Assembly: GCA_019424645.1 (NCBI GenBank)
Contig: JAHYZB010000048.1
Location: forward strand, 10,390-71,128
Source: Oxalobacter formigenes
GTDB lineage: Bacteria; Pseudomonadota; Gammaproteobacteria; Burkholderiales; Burkholderiaceae_D
Length of the DNA stretch: 60,739 nt
Direction of reading: 5' to 3'
Shown: positions 24,529 to 34,396 of the stretch, one piece after another
Position numbering within the stretch: position 1 is the first letter of the stretch
How the letters are laid out: each line of letters begins with the position of its first letter
Program-made: the position numbers and the translations under genes
The notes under the pieces: model-generated
Told to the model about the DNA's origin: nothing
What the model saw: the letters and a program-made list of their open reading frames with translations, nothing else
Databases searched by the model: none

Positions 24529-25908
24529 ATGGAAAAATTTTGGCAGAGCTGCTTGTCCCAACTGGAATCGGAATTGACTCCGCAGCAGTACAGCGCCTGG
24601 ATCAAGCCGCTGGTGCCGCTCGATTATAAAGATGGCATCTTACGAGTTGCCGCACCCAACCGTTTCAAGCTGGATTGGGTAAAAACACAATATGCCGATC
24701 GTATTGTCTCTCTGGCCTGCCAGTTTCTGGAATCGACGGTTGATGTGCAATTCATGTTAAATCCGGGAACCCGCTCAGCGTCTCCCTCAATACCCGCTCC
24801 GGCCCATCCGAAGCTCGAACCGGTTGCGTCTCTTGAAACAGCCGAAACCAGTCACAGGATTCCTGTTTCCGACACACCTACACGCGAACAAAGCCGGATT
24901 AACGTTGAAATGACTTTCGACAGTTTCGTTACCGGCAAGGCAAACCAGCTTGCCCGTGCTGCGGCCATCCAGGTTGCCAACAATCCGGGCGTTTCGTATA
25001 ACCCCCTTTATTTATTCGGTGGTGTGGGCCTTGGCAAAACCCATTTGATCCATGCCATTGGCAATCAGGTTCTTGCCGATACTCCTTCGGCAAAAATCCG
25101 TTATATCCATGCCGAACAGTATGTCCGGGATGTCGTCACTGCCTATCAGCGCAAGGGCTTTGATGACTTCAAGCGTTACTACCATTCACTGGATATGCTT
25201 CTGATTGACGATATCCAGTTTTTTTCAGGCAAGAGCCGTACGCAGGAAGAATTTTTCTATGCCTTTGAAGCGTTGATCGCAGCACGAAAACAGATCATCA
25301 TTACCAGCGATACCTATCCGAAAGAAATATCGGGGATGGATGACCGGCTGACATCCCGTTTCGACTCCGGTCTGACAGTTGCCATCGAACCGCCTGAACT
25401 TGAAATGCGAGTGGCCATTCTGATCAAGAAAGCCAGTCAGGAAGGGATCCAGCTTTCCGACGATGTCGCCTTTTTTGTGGCAAAACACCTGCGCTCCAAC
25501 GTCCGTGAACTTGAAGGCGCCCTCCGGAAAATACTGGCTTTTTCCCGTTTCCATGGCAGGGATATCACTATCGAGCTGACAAAGGAAGCCCTGAAGGATT
25601 TGCTGAATGTGCAAAATCGTCAGATCTCGGTGGAAAACATCCAGAAAACGGTCGCCGACTTTTTCCGTATCAAAGTTGCCGATATGTATTCGAAACGACG
25701 GCCGGCCAATATTGCAAGGCCCCGTCAGATCGCCATGTATTTAACGAAAGAATTGACTCAAAAAAGCCTGCCCGAGATCGGGGAATTGTTTGGTGGGCGA
25801 GACCATACGACTGTTTTGCACGCTGTTCGCAAAATTGCACAGGACAGGTTGAAAAACCCTGAATGCAATCATGAGCTTCATGTGCTGGAACAAACTCTGA
25901 AAGGTTGA
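24529..25908 (+). CDS. dnaA: Chromosomal replication initiator DnaA
   Basis: 459 residues. Domain I (1-80) starts MEKFWQSCLSQLESELTPQQ, followed by a Pro/Thr-rich linker. The AAA+ domain has Walker A GVGLGKTH near 165-173 and Walker B LLIDDIQFF near 223. The C-terminal DNA-binding domain carries the box-recognition motif GGRDHTTVLHAVRKI near 421. It binds 9-mer boxes, melts the origin and loads DnaB. dnaN follows after 59 bases in the same direction. Confidence 0.98.
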   Translation: MEKFWQSCLSQLESELTPQQYSAWIKPLVPLDYKDGILRVAAPNRFKLDWVKTQYADRIVSLACQFLESTVDVQFMLNPGTRSASPSIPAPAHPKLEPVASLETAETSHRIPVSDTPTREQSRINVEMTFDSFVTGKANQLARAAAIQVANNPGVSYNPLYLFGGVGLGKTHLIHAIGNQVLADTPSAKIRYIHAEQYVRDVVTAYQRKGFDDFKRYYHSLDMLLIDDIQFFSGKSRTQEEFFYAFEALIAARKQIIITSDTYPKEISGMDDRLTSRFDSGLTVAIEPPELEMRVAILIKKASQEGIQLSDDVAFFVAKHLRSNVRELEGALRKILAFSRFHGRDITIELTKEALKDLLNVQNRQISVENIQKTVADFFRIKVADMYSKRRPANIARPRQIAMYLTKELTQKSLPEIGELFGGRDHTTVLHAVRKIAQDRLKNPECNHELHVLEQTLKG

Positions 25909-25967
25909 CAGCATTACAATTGAAAGATCTTGGGATAAAGAACAATTAAATTTTCAAGGATAAGAAC

Positions 25968-27074
25968 ATGCAACTGGTAAAAACCGGCAGAGACAATCTT
26001 CTTCGCCCATTACAGATCGTTAGTGGTATCGTGGAACGCAGGCATACCTTGCCGATTCTGGCCAACATTCTGATAAGGAAAGAAGGTCAGGCTGTTTCTT
26101 TCCTGTCGACGGACACTGAAATCCAGATCGTCACACATGCCGAAATCGGTACGGATGAGGAAAATACGACGACAACGGTCGCCGCACGCAAACTCCTCGA
26201 CATTCTTCGGGCATTGCCGGATACGTCCGATATCGCCATTTCCCAAAATGACAAGCGGCTTGTTGTGCAGGCTGGCAAATCCCGGTTTTCCCTGCAAACC
26301 CTGCCGGCCGATGATTTTCCGATCGTTTCCCAACCGGCTGAATATGAAACGTCTGTCACCGTTTCACAAAAAGCGCTTAAAAACCTCTTGGGCATGGTTT
26401 ACTTTTCGATGGCGCAACAGGACATTCGCTATTATCTGAATGGCCTGCTTTTACAGGTTGATGGCAAAAAAATGACGGCTGTTGCAACCGATGGCCACCG
26501 CCTTGCTTTCTGCGAGATGGAAACCGATCAGGAATTTTCCAAAAACGACGTCATTATCCCGCGCAAGACCATTCTTGAATTGCAACGGTTGCTTGAAGAC
26601 AGCGAAGATCCTGTCCGCATCGATTTCTCCGGCGGTCAGGTCAGGTTCGTTTTCGGCGACGTCGAACTCATTTCGAAACTGGTCGAAGGCAAGTTCCCTG
26701 ATTACACTCGTGTTATTCCAAAAGGATACAAAAACAAATTCACGCTTTCCCGTGAGCAGCTGCAAAGAGCCCTGCAGCGTGCCGCCATCATGACAAGTGA
26801 CAAATTCAAGGGTATCCGCTGCATTCTCGCTCCCGGCAGCCTGAAAATCAGTTCCACCAACGCCGATCAGGAAGAAGCAATCGAGGAAATCGAACTCGAC
26901 TATGGCGGTGACAGCATCGATATCGGATTTAATGTCACCTATCTTTTGGATGTTCTGGGAAATCTGAAAAATGAACAGGTCAGTGTGGAACTGGGTGATG
27001 CCAATTCTTCCGCCCTGGTTTGTGTTCCTGACAATCCGGATTTCAAATATGTTGTTATGCCGATGCGTATTTAA
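25968..27074 (+). CDS. dnaN: DNA polymerase III beta sliding clamp DnaN
   Basis: 368 residues, the normal length of the three-domain clamp that encircles DNA and tethers polymerase III. It starts MQLVKTGRDNLLRPLQIVSG, has the internal motif AVATDGHRLAF near 170-180, and ends with the conserved VVMPMRI. It stands between dnaA and gyrB, the standard order. Confidence 0.98.
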   Translation: MQLVKTGRDNLLRPLQIVSGIVERRHTLPILANILIRKEGQAVSFLSTDTEIQIVTHAEIGTDEENTTTTVAARKLLDILRALPDTSDIAISQNDKRLVVQAGKSRFSLQTLPADDFPIVSQPAEYETSVTVSQKALKNLLGMVYFSMAQQDIRYYLNGLLLQVDGKKMTAVATDGHRLAFCEMETDQEFSKNDVIIPRKTILELQRLLEDSEDPVRIDFSGGQVRFVFGDVELISKLVEGKFPDYTRVIPKGYKNKFTLSREQLQRALQRAAIMTSDKFKGIRCILAPGSLKISSTNADQEEAIEEIELDYGGDSIDIGFNVTYLLDVLGNLKNEQVSVELGDANSSALVCVPDNPDFKYVVMPMRI

Positions 27075-27180
27075 TCACGTAGAAGACCCGTTATTGATGA
27101 TTTACAGATCATTGCATTGAGTCATGTCGTAGTGTCCTGACCGGCATTACGACAATCGGCGTTTTAAGGAAAACATTTCC

Positions 27181-29673
27181 ATGTCGCAAAATTCACAAAA
27201 CGACGTTCAGCAGAACGAAGAAAATTATGGCGTTTCCTCCATTCAGATTCTGGAAGGCCTGGAAGCTGTCCGTAAACGACCCGGTATGTATATCGGCGAT
27301 ACGTCGGATGGTACCGGTTTGCACCATCTGGTCTTTGAGGTGCTTGATAACTCGATTGATGAAGCCCTTGCCGGTTTCTGTACAGAGATTCACGTCACGT
27401 TGCATGCGGATAATTCCGTATCCGTGGTCGATAACGGCCGTGGCGTTCCGACCGGGATCAAATTCGACGATAAAAACACACCCAAACGCAGTGCTGCGGA
27501 AATTGTCATGACCGAGCTTCACGCCGGAGGCAAATTTGACCAGAACTCGTACAAGGTTTCCGGTGGTCTGCACGGCGTCGGTGTTTCCTGCGTCAACGGC
27601 CTGTCTACCCTGTTGAAACTGACCATCTGGCGTGATGGCAAAGAGCATTTCATGGAATTTGCGCAGGGGTTGCCGCAAAACAATTCCGTCGAAATGATCA
27701 ATGGCGCCGAATGCTCCCCAATCAAGGTCGTCGGTGTATCCGACAAGCAGGGAACACGGGTCCAGTTCTGGCCTGACCCGACCATTTTCACGACAATCGA
27801 ATTCCAGTATGAAGTCCTTGCCCGAAGAATCCGTGAATTGTCGTTTTTGAATAACGGCGTTCGTATTCGCCTGACCGACCAGCGGACAGGCAAAGAAGAA
27901 ATTTTTGCTTATGAAGGCGGTACACGCGGATTTGTTGAATACATCAATCGCGGCAAAAGCGTTTTGCATCCCACTATTTTTCAGGCAACCGGCGAACGGA
28001 TGTCCGAAATGGGAACACCGATTTACGTCGATATCTCGATGCAATGGAACGACTCGTATAACGAACAGGTGCTTTGTTTCACGAACAATATTCCTCAACG
28101 CGACGGCGGTAGCCATCTGACCGGATTGCGTGCTGCCATGACCCGCGTCATCAATCGCTACATCGAAGAAAACGAACTGGCCAAGAAAGCCAAAGTCGAT
28201 GTATCTGGCGATGATATGCGTGAAGGCTTGACCTGTGTTCTGTCCGTGAAGGTACCAGAACCGAAATTCAGTTCACAAACGAAAGACAAACTGGTTTCAT
28301 CTGAAGTCAGGGGGCCTGTTGAGGAAATCATCACGAAGACCCTGACCGACTTCCTGCAGGAAAAACCGAATGACGCGAAAATAATCTGCTCCAAGATCGT
28401 GGACGCTGCACGTGCCCGTGAAGCAGCGCGCAAGGCTCGCGAACTGACCCGCAGAAAAGGTGTCCTGGATGGGCTCGGCCTTTCTGCAAAACTGGCCGAC
28501 TGTCAGGAAAAAGATCCGGCCCTTTGCGAGCTCTATCTCGTCGAAGGGGATTCGGCAGGCGGTTCCGCAAAACAGGGAAGAGACCGCAAATTCCAGGCGA
28601 TTCTGCCTTTGCGTGGCAAAGTGTTGAATGTCGAAAAATCCCGATATGAAAAAATGCTCTCTTCCGAGCAGATCACAACGTTGATTGCCACTTTGGGCAC
28701 CAGCATCGGTCCGGATGAATTCAATATCGACAAGCTTCGCTATCACCGCATTATCATCATGACTGATGCCGACGTGGATGGTGCCCACATTCGTACATTG
28801 CTTTTGACGCTGTTCTATCGCCAGATGCCGCAACTTGTCGAAAGAGGCTATGTTTACATTGCACAGCCCCCTCTCTACAAAATCAAGAACGGCAAGGATG
28901 AACGTTATCTGAAAGACGATCTGGAAGAAGCCAATCACATGATGTCGATCGCACTTCAGGGCGCTTCATTGACGCCAAGAGAAGGTGCTGAACCAATCAG
29001 CGGTGAACAGTTAAAGGAAATGGCCGACCAGCACACAATCGCCTATAACATCATTCAGCGAATTTCCAGAATGATCGACATGGATGTACTGTCTGCCATC
29101 ATGAACGGTGCGAAACTGAACCTGAATTCGCAGGAAGAAGCTGAACAATCGGCCCAGTCGCTGGCAAAAACCATCCATGATCCAACTGTCGAGGTCAAAG
29201 TCGAAAATAACGAGAATGGAGAGTCTTCCTTATCGGTTATCCGGACTCATTATGGCAATGCCCACGTCACCAGACTCGACAAGGATTTCCTGTATGGTAA
29301 CGATTACAGGATCCTGGAAAAAACCGCTACCGCATTTCTGAATCTGATTGGACCCGGTGCCATGATCACTCGTGGTGAAGGTGACCGCATGCGCCAGCTG
29401 GCCGTGAAAAACTTCCATCAGGCGATGCAATGGCTGCGTTCCGAAGCAGAAAGAGGCATCTCCAAACAGCGTTACAAAGGTCTGGGTGAAATGAATCCGG
29501 ATCAGCTGTGGGAAACGACGATGGATCCGACCATGCGCCGTCTTTTGAAAGTCAAAATCGAAGACGCCATTACCGCAGACCAGATTTTCACGACGCTGAT
29601 GGGTGACAATGTCGAGCCACGCCGGGCGTTTATTGAAAATCATGCGCTCCAGGCCGGCAATATCGACGTCTGA
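27181..29673 (+). CDS. gyrB: DNA gyrase subunit B
   Basis: 830 residues, the long form with an insertion in the TOPRIM region as in Gram-negative bacteria. The GHKL ATPase part has LDNSIDEALAGF and GRGVP. The TOPRIM motifs are EGDSAGGSAKQGRDR near 454 and TDADVDGAHIRTL near 527. The C-terminal part ends with the QRYKGLGEMNPDQLWETTM signature. With GyrA it introduces negative supercoils. The gene 106 bases upstream is dnaN, and a strong terminator follows. Confidence 0.98.
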   Translation: MSQNSQNDVQQNEENYGVSSIQILEGLEAVRKRPGMYIGDTSDGTGLHHLVFEVLDNSIDEALAGFCTEIHVTLHADNSVSVVDNGRGVPTGIKFDDKNTPKRSAAEIVMTELHAGGKFDQNSYKVSGGLHGVGVSCVNGLSTLLKLTIWRDGKEHFMEFAQGLPQNNSVEMINGAECSPIKVVGVSDKQGTRVQFWPDPTIFTTIEFQYEVLARRIRELSFLNNGVRIRLTDQRTGKEEIFAYEGGTRGFVEYINRGKSVLHPTIFQATGERMSEMGTPIYVDISMQWNDSYNEQVLCFTNNIPQRDGGSHLTGLRAAMTRVINRYIEENELAKKAKVDVSGDDMREGLTCVLSVKVPEPKFSSQTKDKLVSSEVRGPVEEIITKTLTDFLQEKPNDAKIICSKIVDAARAREAARKARELTRRKGVLDGLGLSAKLADCQEKDPALCELYLVEGDSAGGSAKQGRDRKFQAILPLRGKVLNVEKSRYEKMLSSEQITTLIATLGTSIGPDEFNIDKLRYHRIIIMTDADVDGAHIRTLLLTLFYRQMPQLVERGYVYIAQPPLYKIKNGKDERYLKDDLEEANHMMSIALQGASLTPREGAEPISGEQLKEMADQHTIAYNIIQRISRMIDMDVLSAIMNGAKLNLNSQEEAEQSAQSLAKTIHDPTVEVKVENNENGESSLSVIRTHYGNAHVTRLDKDFLYGNDYRILEKTATAFLNLIGPGAMITRGEGDRMRQLAVKNFHQAMQWLRSEAERGISKQRYKGLGEMNPDQLWETTMDPTMRRLLKVKIEDAITADQIFTTLMGDNVEPRRAFIENHALQAGNIDV

Positions 29674-29694
29674 TTTTCTTTCAACCTTTGTTCA

Positions 29695-29728
29695 AAGCTG
29701 TTTCACCAATATGTGAAACAGCTTTTTT
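29695..29728 (+). terminator. Rho-independent terminator after gyrB
   Basis: AAGCTGTTTCAC pairs with GTGAAACAGCTT over a 6-base loop, followed by T residues to 29728. It begins 22 bases after the gyrB stop. The arms resemble half parS sites but the centre is wrong. Confidence 0.92.
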
Positions 29729-29898
29729 CATGCGTTCATACTTTTCATTTATCCGTCCTTTTCCTTTGCGTACTACCCTCTTCATAAAACAGGAGCTGAA
29801 CGTCGTTTGACTTCACTCATGGTCAATATTTGAATTTAACGTAACGTGACATCAGAGACACTTCAAAATCACTCCGACGTTTTTTTCATGTCAGCGCC

Positions 29899-31026
29899 AT
29901 GAATACGAATGAAATCAGGGAAGAAGCGCTTCTTCCGGAAAAAGAAGACTGGAAATCCCGAAATCATATCCGGTCTTTCATACAGCTCGGGATAACGATA
30001 CTGGGAGTATTCCTCTGCTATCTGATGACAGTTCCATTCCTGTCTTCACTGGCATGGGCTCTTGCGCTGGCAGTTTTGTTCATGCCTGTTCACAAACGTA
30101 TTTTTAAAAAACTGAAGAAAAAGAATATGGCTGCCTTGGTCACGTCCGCGCTGGCCATCATCATTGTGGTCATTCCGGTCATGTGGATGGTCATTCGTCT
30201 CGTTCTGGAAATAGACAAAGGGGCGGCTTTAATCATGGATCGGGTCAGTTCGGGAGAATGGCAAAACAATCTGGAAAGTATGCCTCTTGTCGGAAGAGCC
30301 GTTTTCTGGCTGGAAAATCACCTGAATATTCCCCAGGCCGTCAATAATCTCACCTCCTGGCTGACGGCTCAGGTGACTTTGTTTTTGCGATCTTCTTTCA
30401 TACAGATTATCGTCATTGTCCTGACGTTTTATCTCCTTTTTTACTTTCTGAGAGACCGTAATGAAATCCTGCGGACAGTCAGACGATTTTCGCCACTTTG
30501 CGGAAGGGAAACGAATGGTCTATTCAAGGTCGTCAACAACACCATTCGAGCGACTGTTTTCGGTACTCTGGCCGTTTCGGCAATAAAAGGTTTCCTGGCC
30601 GGTTTCATGTTCTGGGTTCTCGGGCTGCCGGCGCCACTGTTGTGGGGATCGATTATGGGAATTCTGTCGATCATTCCCCTTCTGGGCTCTTACATCATCT
30701 GGATACCGGCAGCGGTCTATCTGGCTCTGGATGGATACTGGGCTCAGGCTTCCGTTCTGGTTATCTGGGGAATTGTGGTGGGAGGAGTGGTAAACAACGT
30801 ACTTTATCCCATTCTGGTCAGCAAAAAACTCAAATTACATACGATTGTTGCGTTCATCGCGCTGGCAGGCGGCATTCTTGTCTATGGTGCCTCCGGAGTC
30901 ATTCTGGGGCCTATTACACTGACGGGCAGCGCTTTCCTGCTTCATCTGTGGCGCCTCAAGGCCACCGGATACAAAAAGAACATCTCTTTACCAACCGCTT
31001 TCGATGATTCGACAGAATCCTTATAG
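29899..31026 (+). CDS. AI-2E/PerM-family permease
   Basis: 375 residues with about eight hydrophobic segments, the layout of the AI-2E transporter (UPF0118, YdiK/PerM) family in the inner membrane. Characteristic parts are the paired N-terminal helices, a soluble stretch near 110-150, and the C-terminal LPAPLLWGSIMGILSIIPLL, GSYIIWIPAA, and ILGPITLTG. Members export varied small molecules or act in pH and salt homeostasis; the substrate is unknown here. The product carries a charged 30-residue N-terminal tail. It is a separate unit after gyrB. Confidence 0.88.
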   Translation: MNTNEIREEALLPEKEDWKSRNHIRSFIQLGITILGVFLCYLMTVPFLSSLAWALALAVLFMPVHKRIFKKLKKKNMAALVTSALAIIIVVIPVMWMVIRLVLEIDKGAALIMDRVSSGEWQNNLESMPLVGRAVFWLENHLNIPQAVNNLTSWLTAQVTLFLRSSFIQIIVIVLTFYLLFYFLRDRNEILRTVRRFSPLCGRETNGLFKVVNNTIRATVFGTLAVSAIKGFLAGFMFWVLGLPAPLLWGSIMGILSIIPLLGSYIIWIPAAVYLALDGYWAQASVLVIWGIVVGGVVNNVLYPILVSKKLKLHTIVAFIALAGGILVYGASGVILGPITLTGSAFLLHLWRLKATGYKKNISLPTAFDDSTESL

Positions 31027-31070
31027 CCAATTAACTTTTCCATATATCTCATTCATAAATGGAGGAAAAA

Positions 31071-31316
31071 ATGAGAGTCGACATTTTCAAACGTGAAGAA
31101 GCCAGCGGAATTTATTCCTATCTTTTGATTCCGGAAGGGAAAAACATACCGGGAGAAGCGACAAATACAGACTGGGAACTCGATGCGAAAGGAGTGGACA
31201 TTAACGTAGACGAGGAAAGCCTTGACGATTTTTCCATCGTTTATCCGGCCATACAAATCAGGGACAAGGGTTATGCCATCAGCAATCTGTCGAGCCTGTC
31301 GAGCCCGTCGAATTGA
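31071..31316 (+). CDS. Small conserved protein, DUF6139-like
   Basis: 81 residues from the ATG at 31071, chosen because GGAGG lies six bases before it; an ATG four codons upstream overlaps that ribosome site. The sequence MRVDIFKREEASGIYSYLLI, PEGKNIPGEATNTDWELDAK and QIRDKGYAIS matches my recollection of a short Burkholderiales family of unknown function (DUF6139). No signal peptide or membrane helix is visible. It lies 44 bases after the permease gene in the same direction. Confidence 0.75.
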   Translation: MRVDIFKREEASGIYSYLLIPEGKNIPGEATNTDWELDAKGVDINVDEESLDDFSIVYPAIQIRDKGYAISNLSSLSSPSN

Positions 31317-31471
31317 TTGATTTTTTATGCACCAACTCCTGAAAATTTTTCTTTGAAGAACATTTCCTTGAAGTGTATCAAACTGATTGTCCTCAGCCTG
31401 GTTTTCAATGAACCCCTGAATGATTCAAAGACATTTTATCCATGTCTGCAAAACAGTAAAGGAATACCAGT

Positions 31472-31918
31472 ATGAATACAAGTTGGGTTATTGTGACCGA
31501 TAGTACACGAGCACGTATTTTCGAAAAAAGAGGCGCTAATGAACCTTTAATGGAGTTCGAGGATCTGGTTGATCCGGCCGCTTTTGAAAATCAAAACGAA
31601 CTGGAACATCACACTCGCGGACGTTTCCATGATGTCGGAACAGGACACAGTCATACCGACGATCCTTCTGTGAGTCCACTGGCACATCAAAACGATCTCT
31701 TCGCAAAATCGATCGCACTTTATCTGGATAAGGGCAGAAAAGATTCAAAATTTCATCGTCTGTATCTGATTTCTTCACCTCATTTTCTCGGCACCTTGCG
31801 CAATAAACTGGGCAAGGAAGTCAACCGGCTGATTGAAAACGAATGGTCAGAAGAAATTTCAAACTATTCCGCTGCCGACATTGAACAATTTCTCCGGGAT
31901 AAAACGGTCTGGCACTGA
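31472..31918 (+). CDS. Host-attachment-family (baeRF-like) protein
   Basis: 148 residues. It starts MNTSWVIVTDSTRARIFEKR, the opening of the 'host attachment protein' family (Pfam Host_attach), and has the middle HTRGRFHDVGTGHS and the C-terminal FHRLYLISSPHFLGTLRNKL typical of it. The fold is related to release-factor-like baeRF domains. The family name derives from plant-associated bacteria and says little about role. No export signal is seen. It stands alone, with a strong terminator behind it. Confidence 0.85.
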   Translation: MNTSWVIVTDSTRARIFEKRGANEPLMEFEDLVDPAAFENQNELEHHTRGRFHDVGTGHSHTDDPSVSPLAHQNDLFAKSIALYLDKGRKDSKFHRLYLISSPHFLGTLRNKLGKEVNRLIENEWSEEISNYSAADIEQFLRDKTVWH

Positions 31919-31940
31919 TTATCAATACTTCAATTCCAGC

Positions 31941-31976
31941 AAAAAAGCGTATTCATTCCTGAATACGCTTTTTTTT
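31941..31976. terminator. Terminator between the convergent host-attachment and secreted-protein genes
   Basis: AAAAAAGCGTATTCA pairs with TGAATACGCTTTTTT over a 4-base loop, with T runs usable in both directions. Confidence 0.92.
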
Positions 31977-31988
31977 ATAATGAGATTT

Positions 31989-32249
31989 TTAATAATTGTT
32001 CATCCGTCTTTGTGCTTCCCATGTCCATTCACATTTGGCACGATTCATATCGTTGATATCGAAGACCAGAGTCGTGCCGGCAGGACAGTCCCTGTCCGTC
32101 AGTTCAGCCGTAATCTTGCTGGCCGGTATTTCCTCGACAACGTAAGTCGTGGTTGTCGTTACGGTCGTATTGGGATAATAGACCTGTGCCGAAGCAATGC
32201 CGGATACACCAATGGCTGCCATTAACAGAGCAAATCGTATTTTTCTCAT
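31989..32249 (-). CDS. Small secreted protein of unknown function
   Basis: 86 residues. A clear signal peptide (MRKIRFALLMAAIGVSGIAS, cleavage after SAQ or ASA) is followed by a Thr-rich strand TTVTTTTTYVVEEIP and a compact C-terminal part with two Cys (DRDCPAGTT and RAKCEWTWE) that could form a disulfide in the periplasm. I do not recognise the family. It is convergent with the host-attachment gene over a terminator and divergent from nothing close; TAATACTATGAG-type sequence upstream offers a short leader. Confidence 0.75.
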   Translation of the reverse strand: MRKIRFALLMAAIGVSGIASAQVYYPNTTVTTTTTYVVEEIPASKITAELTDRDCPAGTTLVFDINDMNRAKCEWTWEAQRRMNNY

Positions 32250-32431
32250 AGTATTACCTCAATTTAAATGATGAATGTTCAGGCTTTCCGCCATCATTGG
32301 CCCACCTCCATCAGACGGAGAATAGCCCTCGTAGTTTCATCCCCGGTTTTAATTTCGAAGTATCCTGAGTTACATCAATTGTCCTTTTGCAATATCAATC
32401 TCCATCATCGACGGAAGATGTGCCTTTTTTA

Positions 32432-34246
32432 TCAAAGAGGTTCCGTGCGTCTGATGAGCCAGTTTTTGACGTGTTCTGGCACAAAAGACAAAAGTCTGTC
32501 TCGCACGCCTTCGTGATACCGGTTAAGCCATGCGATTTCATTTTCATCGAGCAGATCCTTTTCGATGCATCTAGTATCGATCGGGCATTGGGTCAATGTT
32601 TCAAAGTTCAGGTATTTTCCGAATTCAGTTTCACTGTAAAACCGGTTGACGACCAGATTTTCTATCCGGATACCCCATCTGCCCTCTTTGTAGAGCCCCG
32701 GTTCAACAGAGGTTACCATCCCCTCTTCCATTGCGGTCTGTGGTTCCGGTTTGGCATGATACGAGATGCCCTGAGGGCCTTCATGCACGTTAAGGAAATA
32801 TCCGACCCCATGACCGGTTCCATGCCCGTAATCAGCCCCAAAGGCCCATAAAGGCTTTCTGGCGATACTATCGAGCATGGCAGCCGGTATTGATTGCGGA
32901 AAACAGGTTTCCGACAATGCAATCATTCCTTTGAGAACGAGCGTGAAGTCCTTCTTCTGTTCCTGACTCGGCAAGCCAACCGGTATGACTCTCGTCATGT
33001 CCGTTGTACCGCCCAGATACTGGCCGCCTGTATCGATCAGCAGCAGGCCATCTTTTTCAATGAAAGAAAAATCCGTTTCCGTCGCCTGATAATGAGGTAA
33101 GGCCGCATTTTCGTTAAACCCTGCAATCGTCCCGAAACTCGGGGAAATATAATAAGGACGTTTCGATCGGAATTCCTCGATCTTTTTAGCGACAGTCAGT
33201 TCGGATATCCGACTTTGTCCGCTTTCAATGGCAGCATCGAACCACGCCTGAAACTCACAGAAAGCAGCACCATCCTCGATCATTGTCCTGCGGATGTTTT
33301 CTATTTCAAATACTTCTTTTCTGGATTTCAAAAGTACAGCCGGATTGATGGTTTCAATGAATTTCACCCCTGAATTGACCTGACAGTACATCCAATACGA
33401 CGTCCTTCTTGGATCAAGCAATACAGTCGATTCTGAGGGTAGATGATGCAATACTTTTGAAATCTCTTCATAAGCCTGTATTTCGATACCATCGGATATA
33501 AGGGATTGCCGTATTTCATCAGAAAGCTTTTCATTATCGATAAACAGAATTGATTTTTCACAGCCGATCAGGGCATAAGCAATGAAAACCGGATTGAATT
33601 CGATATCGTTTCCTCTGAGGTTAAACATCCAGGCAATATCGTCAAGCGTCGATAGCAGATGCCAATTCGCCCCCGATTCTTTCACAAGGTATTTGATACG
33701 TTCGATTTTTTCGACTCTCGACATGGCAACAAATTGCCTTGTATGCTCAAAAACGGGTGTTTTAGGGACAGACGCCCTGTCCTCCCAGATGGGTGTAAGC
33801 AAATCGACGTCAGACCTGAATGACAGCTGCCTGTCAACCAGAGCCTGTTCCAGCAGCCTGCCCTGATTCAGGGAAAGAAGACGTCCATCCATGCCGACCG
33901 TCGCTCCTGCCGGAAGACAAGCTCCTATCCACTCAAGGTAAGGCATCGGGCTTCCTCCGGAAATTTTGCACATTTCAATTCCTGATCCTTCCAGCTGTTT
34001 CACTGCTTGTGTCCAGTATCGGCTGTCAACCCACAGCGAAGCCTTTTCAATACCCACAATCAATGTACCGGCCGAACCGGTAAAGCCCGATAGCCACTCT
34101 CTGCTTCGCCAGTGCAAAGGCAGATATTCAGAAAGATGCGGATCGGAAGTGGGAACAATCAGGATATCGATAGCCTGCTCTTTCATTGCCTGTCTTAATG
34201 CCGCAAGACGTGTTCTGATGTCATTCATATTGAAGGAGGTATTCAT
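32432..34246 (-). CDS. M24B Xaa-Pro aminopeptidase (long form)
   Basis: 604 residues from the ATG at 34246, preceded by a weak AAAAGAAAA. A longer reading from 34345 begins in AT-rich leader and is less likely. It has two N-terminal creatinase-like domains and a catalytic pita-bread domain with metal ligands in LLIDTGGQYLGGTTDMTRV, HGTGHGVGYFLNVHEGP and a later SVEPGLY. This long three-domain type removes N-terminal residues preceding Pro. No signal peptide, so cytoplasmic. It is divergent from the phosphoribosyltransferase gene. Confidence 0.93.
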   Translation of the reverse strand: MNTSFNMNDIRTRLAALRQAMKEQAIDILIVPTSDPHLSEYLPLHWRSREWLSGFTGSAGTLIVGIEKASLWVDSRYWTQAVKQLEGSGIEMCKISGGSPMPYLEWIGACLPAGATVGMDGRLLSLNQGRLLEQALVDRQLSFRSDVDLLTPIWEDRASVPKTPVFEHTRQFVAMSRVEKIERIKYLVKESGANWHLLSTLDDIAWMFNLRGNDIEFNPVFIAYALIGCEKSILFIDNEKLSDEIRQSLISDGIEIQAYEEISKVLHHLPSESTVLLDPRRTSYWMYCQVNSGVKFIETINPAVLLKSRKEVFEIENIRRTMIEDGAAFCEFQAWFDAAIESGQSRISELTVAKKIEEFRSKRPYYISPSFGTIAGFNENAALPHYQATETDFSFIEKDGLLLIDTGGQYLGGTTDMTRVIPVGLPSQEQKKDFTLVLKGMIALSETCFPQSIPAAMLDSIARKPLWAFGADYGHGTGHGVGYFLNVHEGPQGISYHAKPEPQTAMEEGMVTSVEPGLYKEGRWGIRIENLVVNRFYSETEFGKYLNFETLTQCPIDTRCIEKDLLDENEIAWLNRYHEGVRDRLLSFVPEHVKNWLIRRTEPL

Positions 34247-34396
34247 GATTTTCTTTTCGGAGACTGATGAAACAATTATCGTCAAATAATCTTTAAACGA
34301 TATCATCTTAAAGACAATATGAATTGTCAAAAGAGTGATTTTCATCTTATAGTCGGCTTGTTACGAATTTCATGAGATTAAGTGAAAGTTTCCGTT

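Noticed and set aside
29695..29728. Second parS-like palindrome after gyrB
   Set aside because: The arms share GTTTCAC/GTGAAAC with parS but are separated by a loop and followed by T residues; it is the gyrB terminator.
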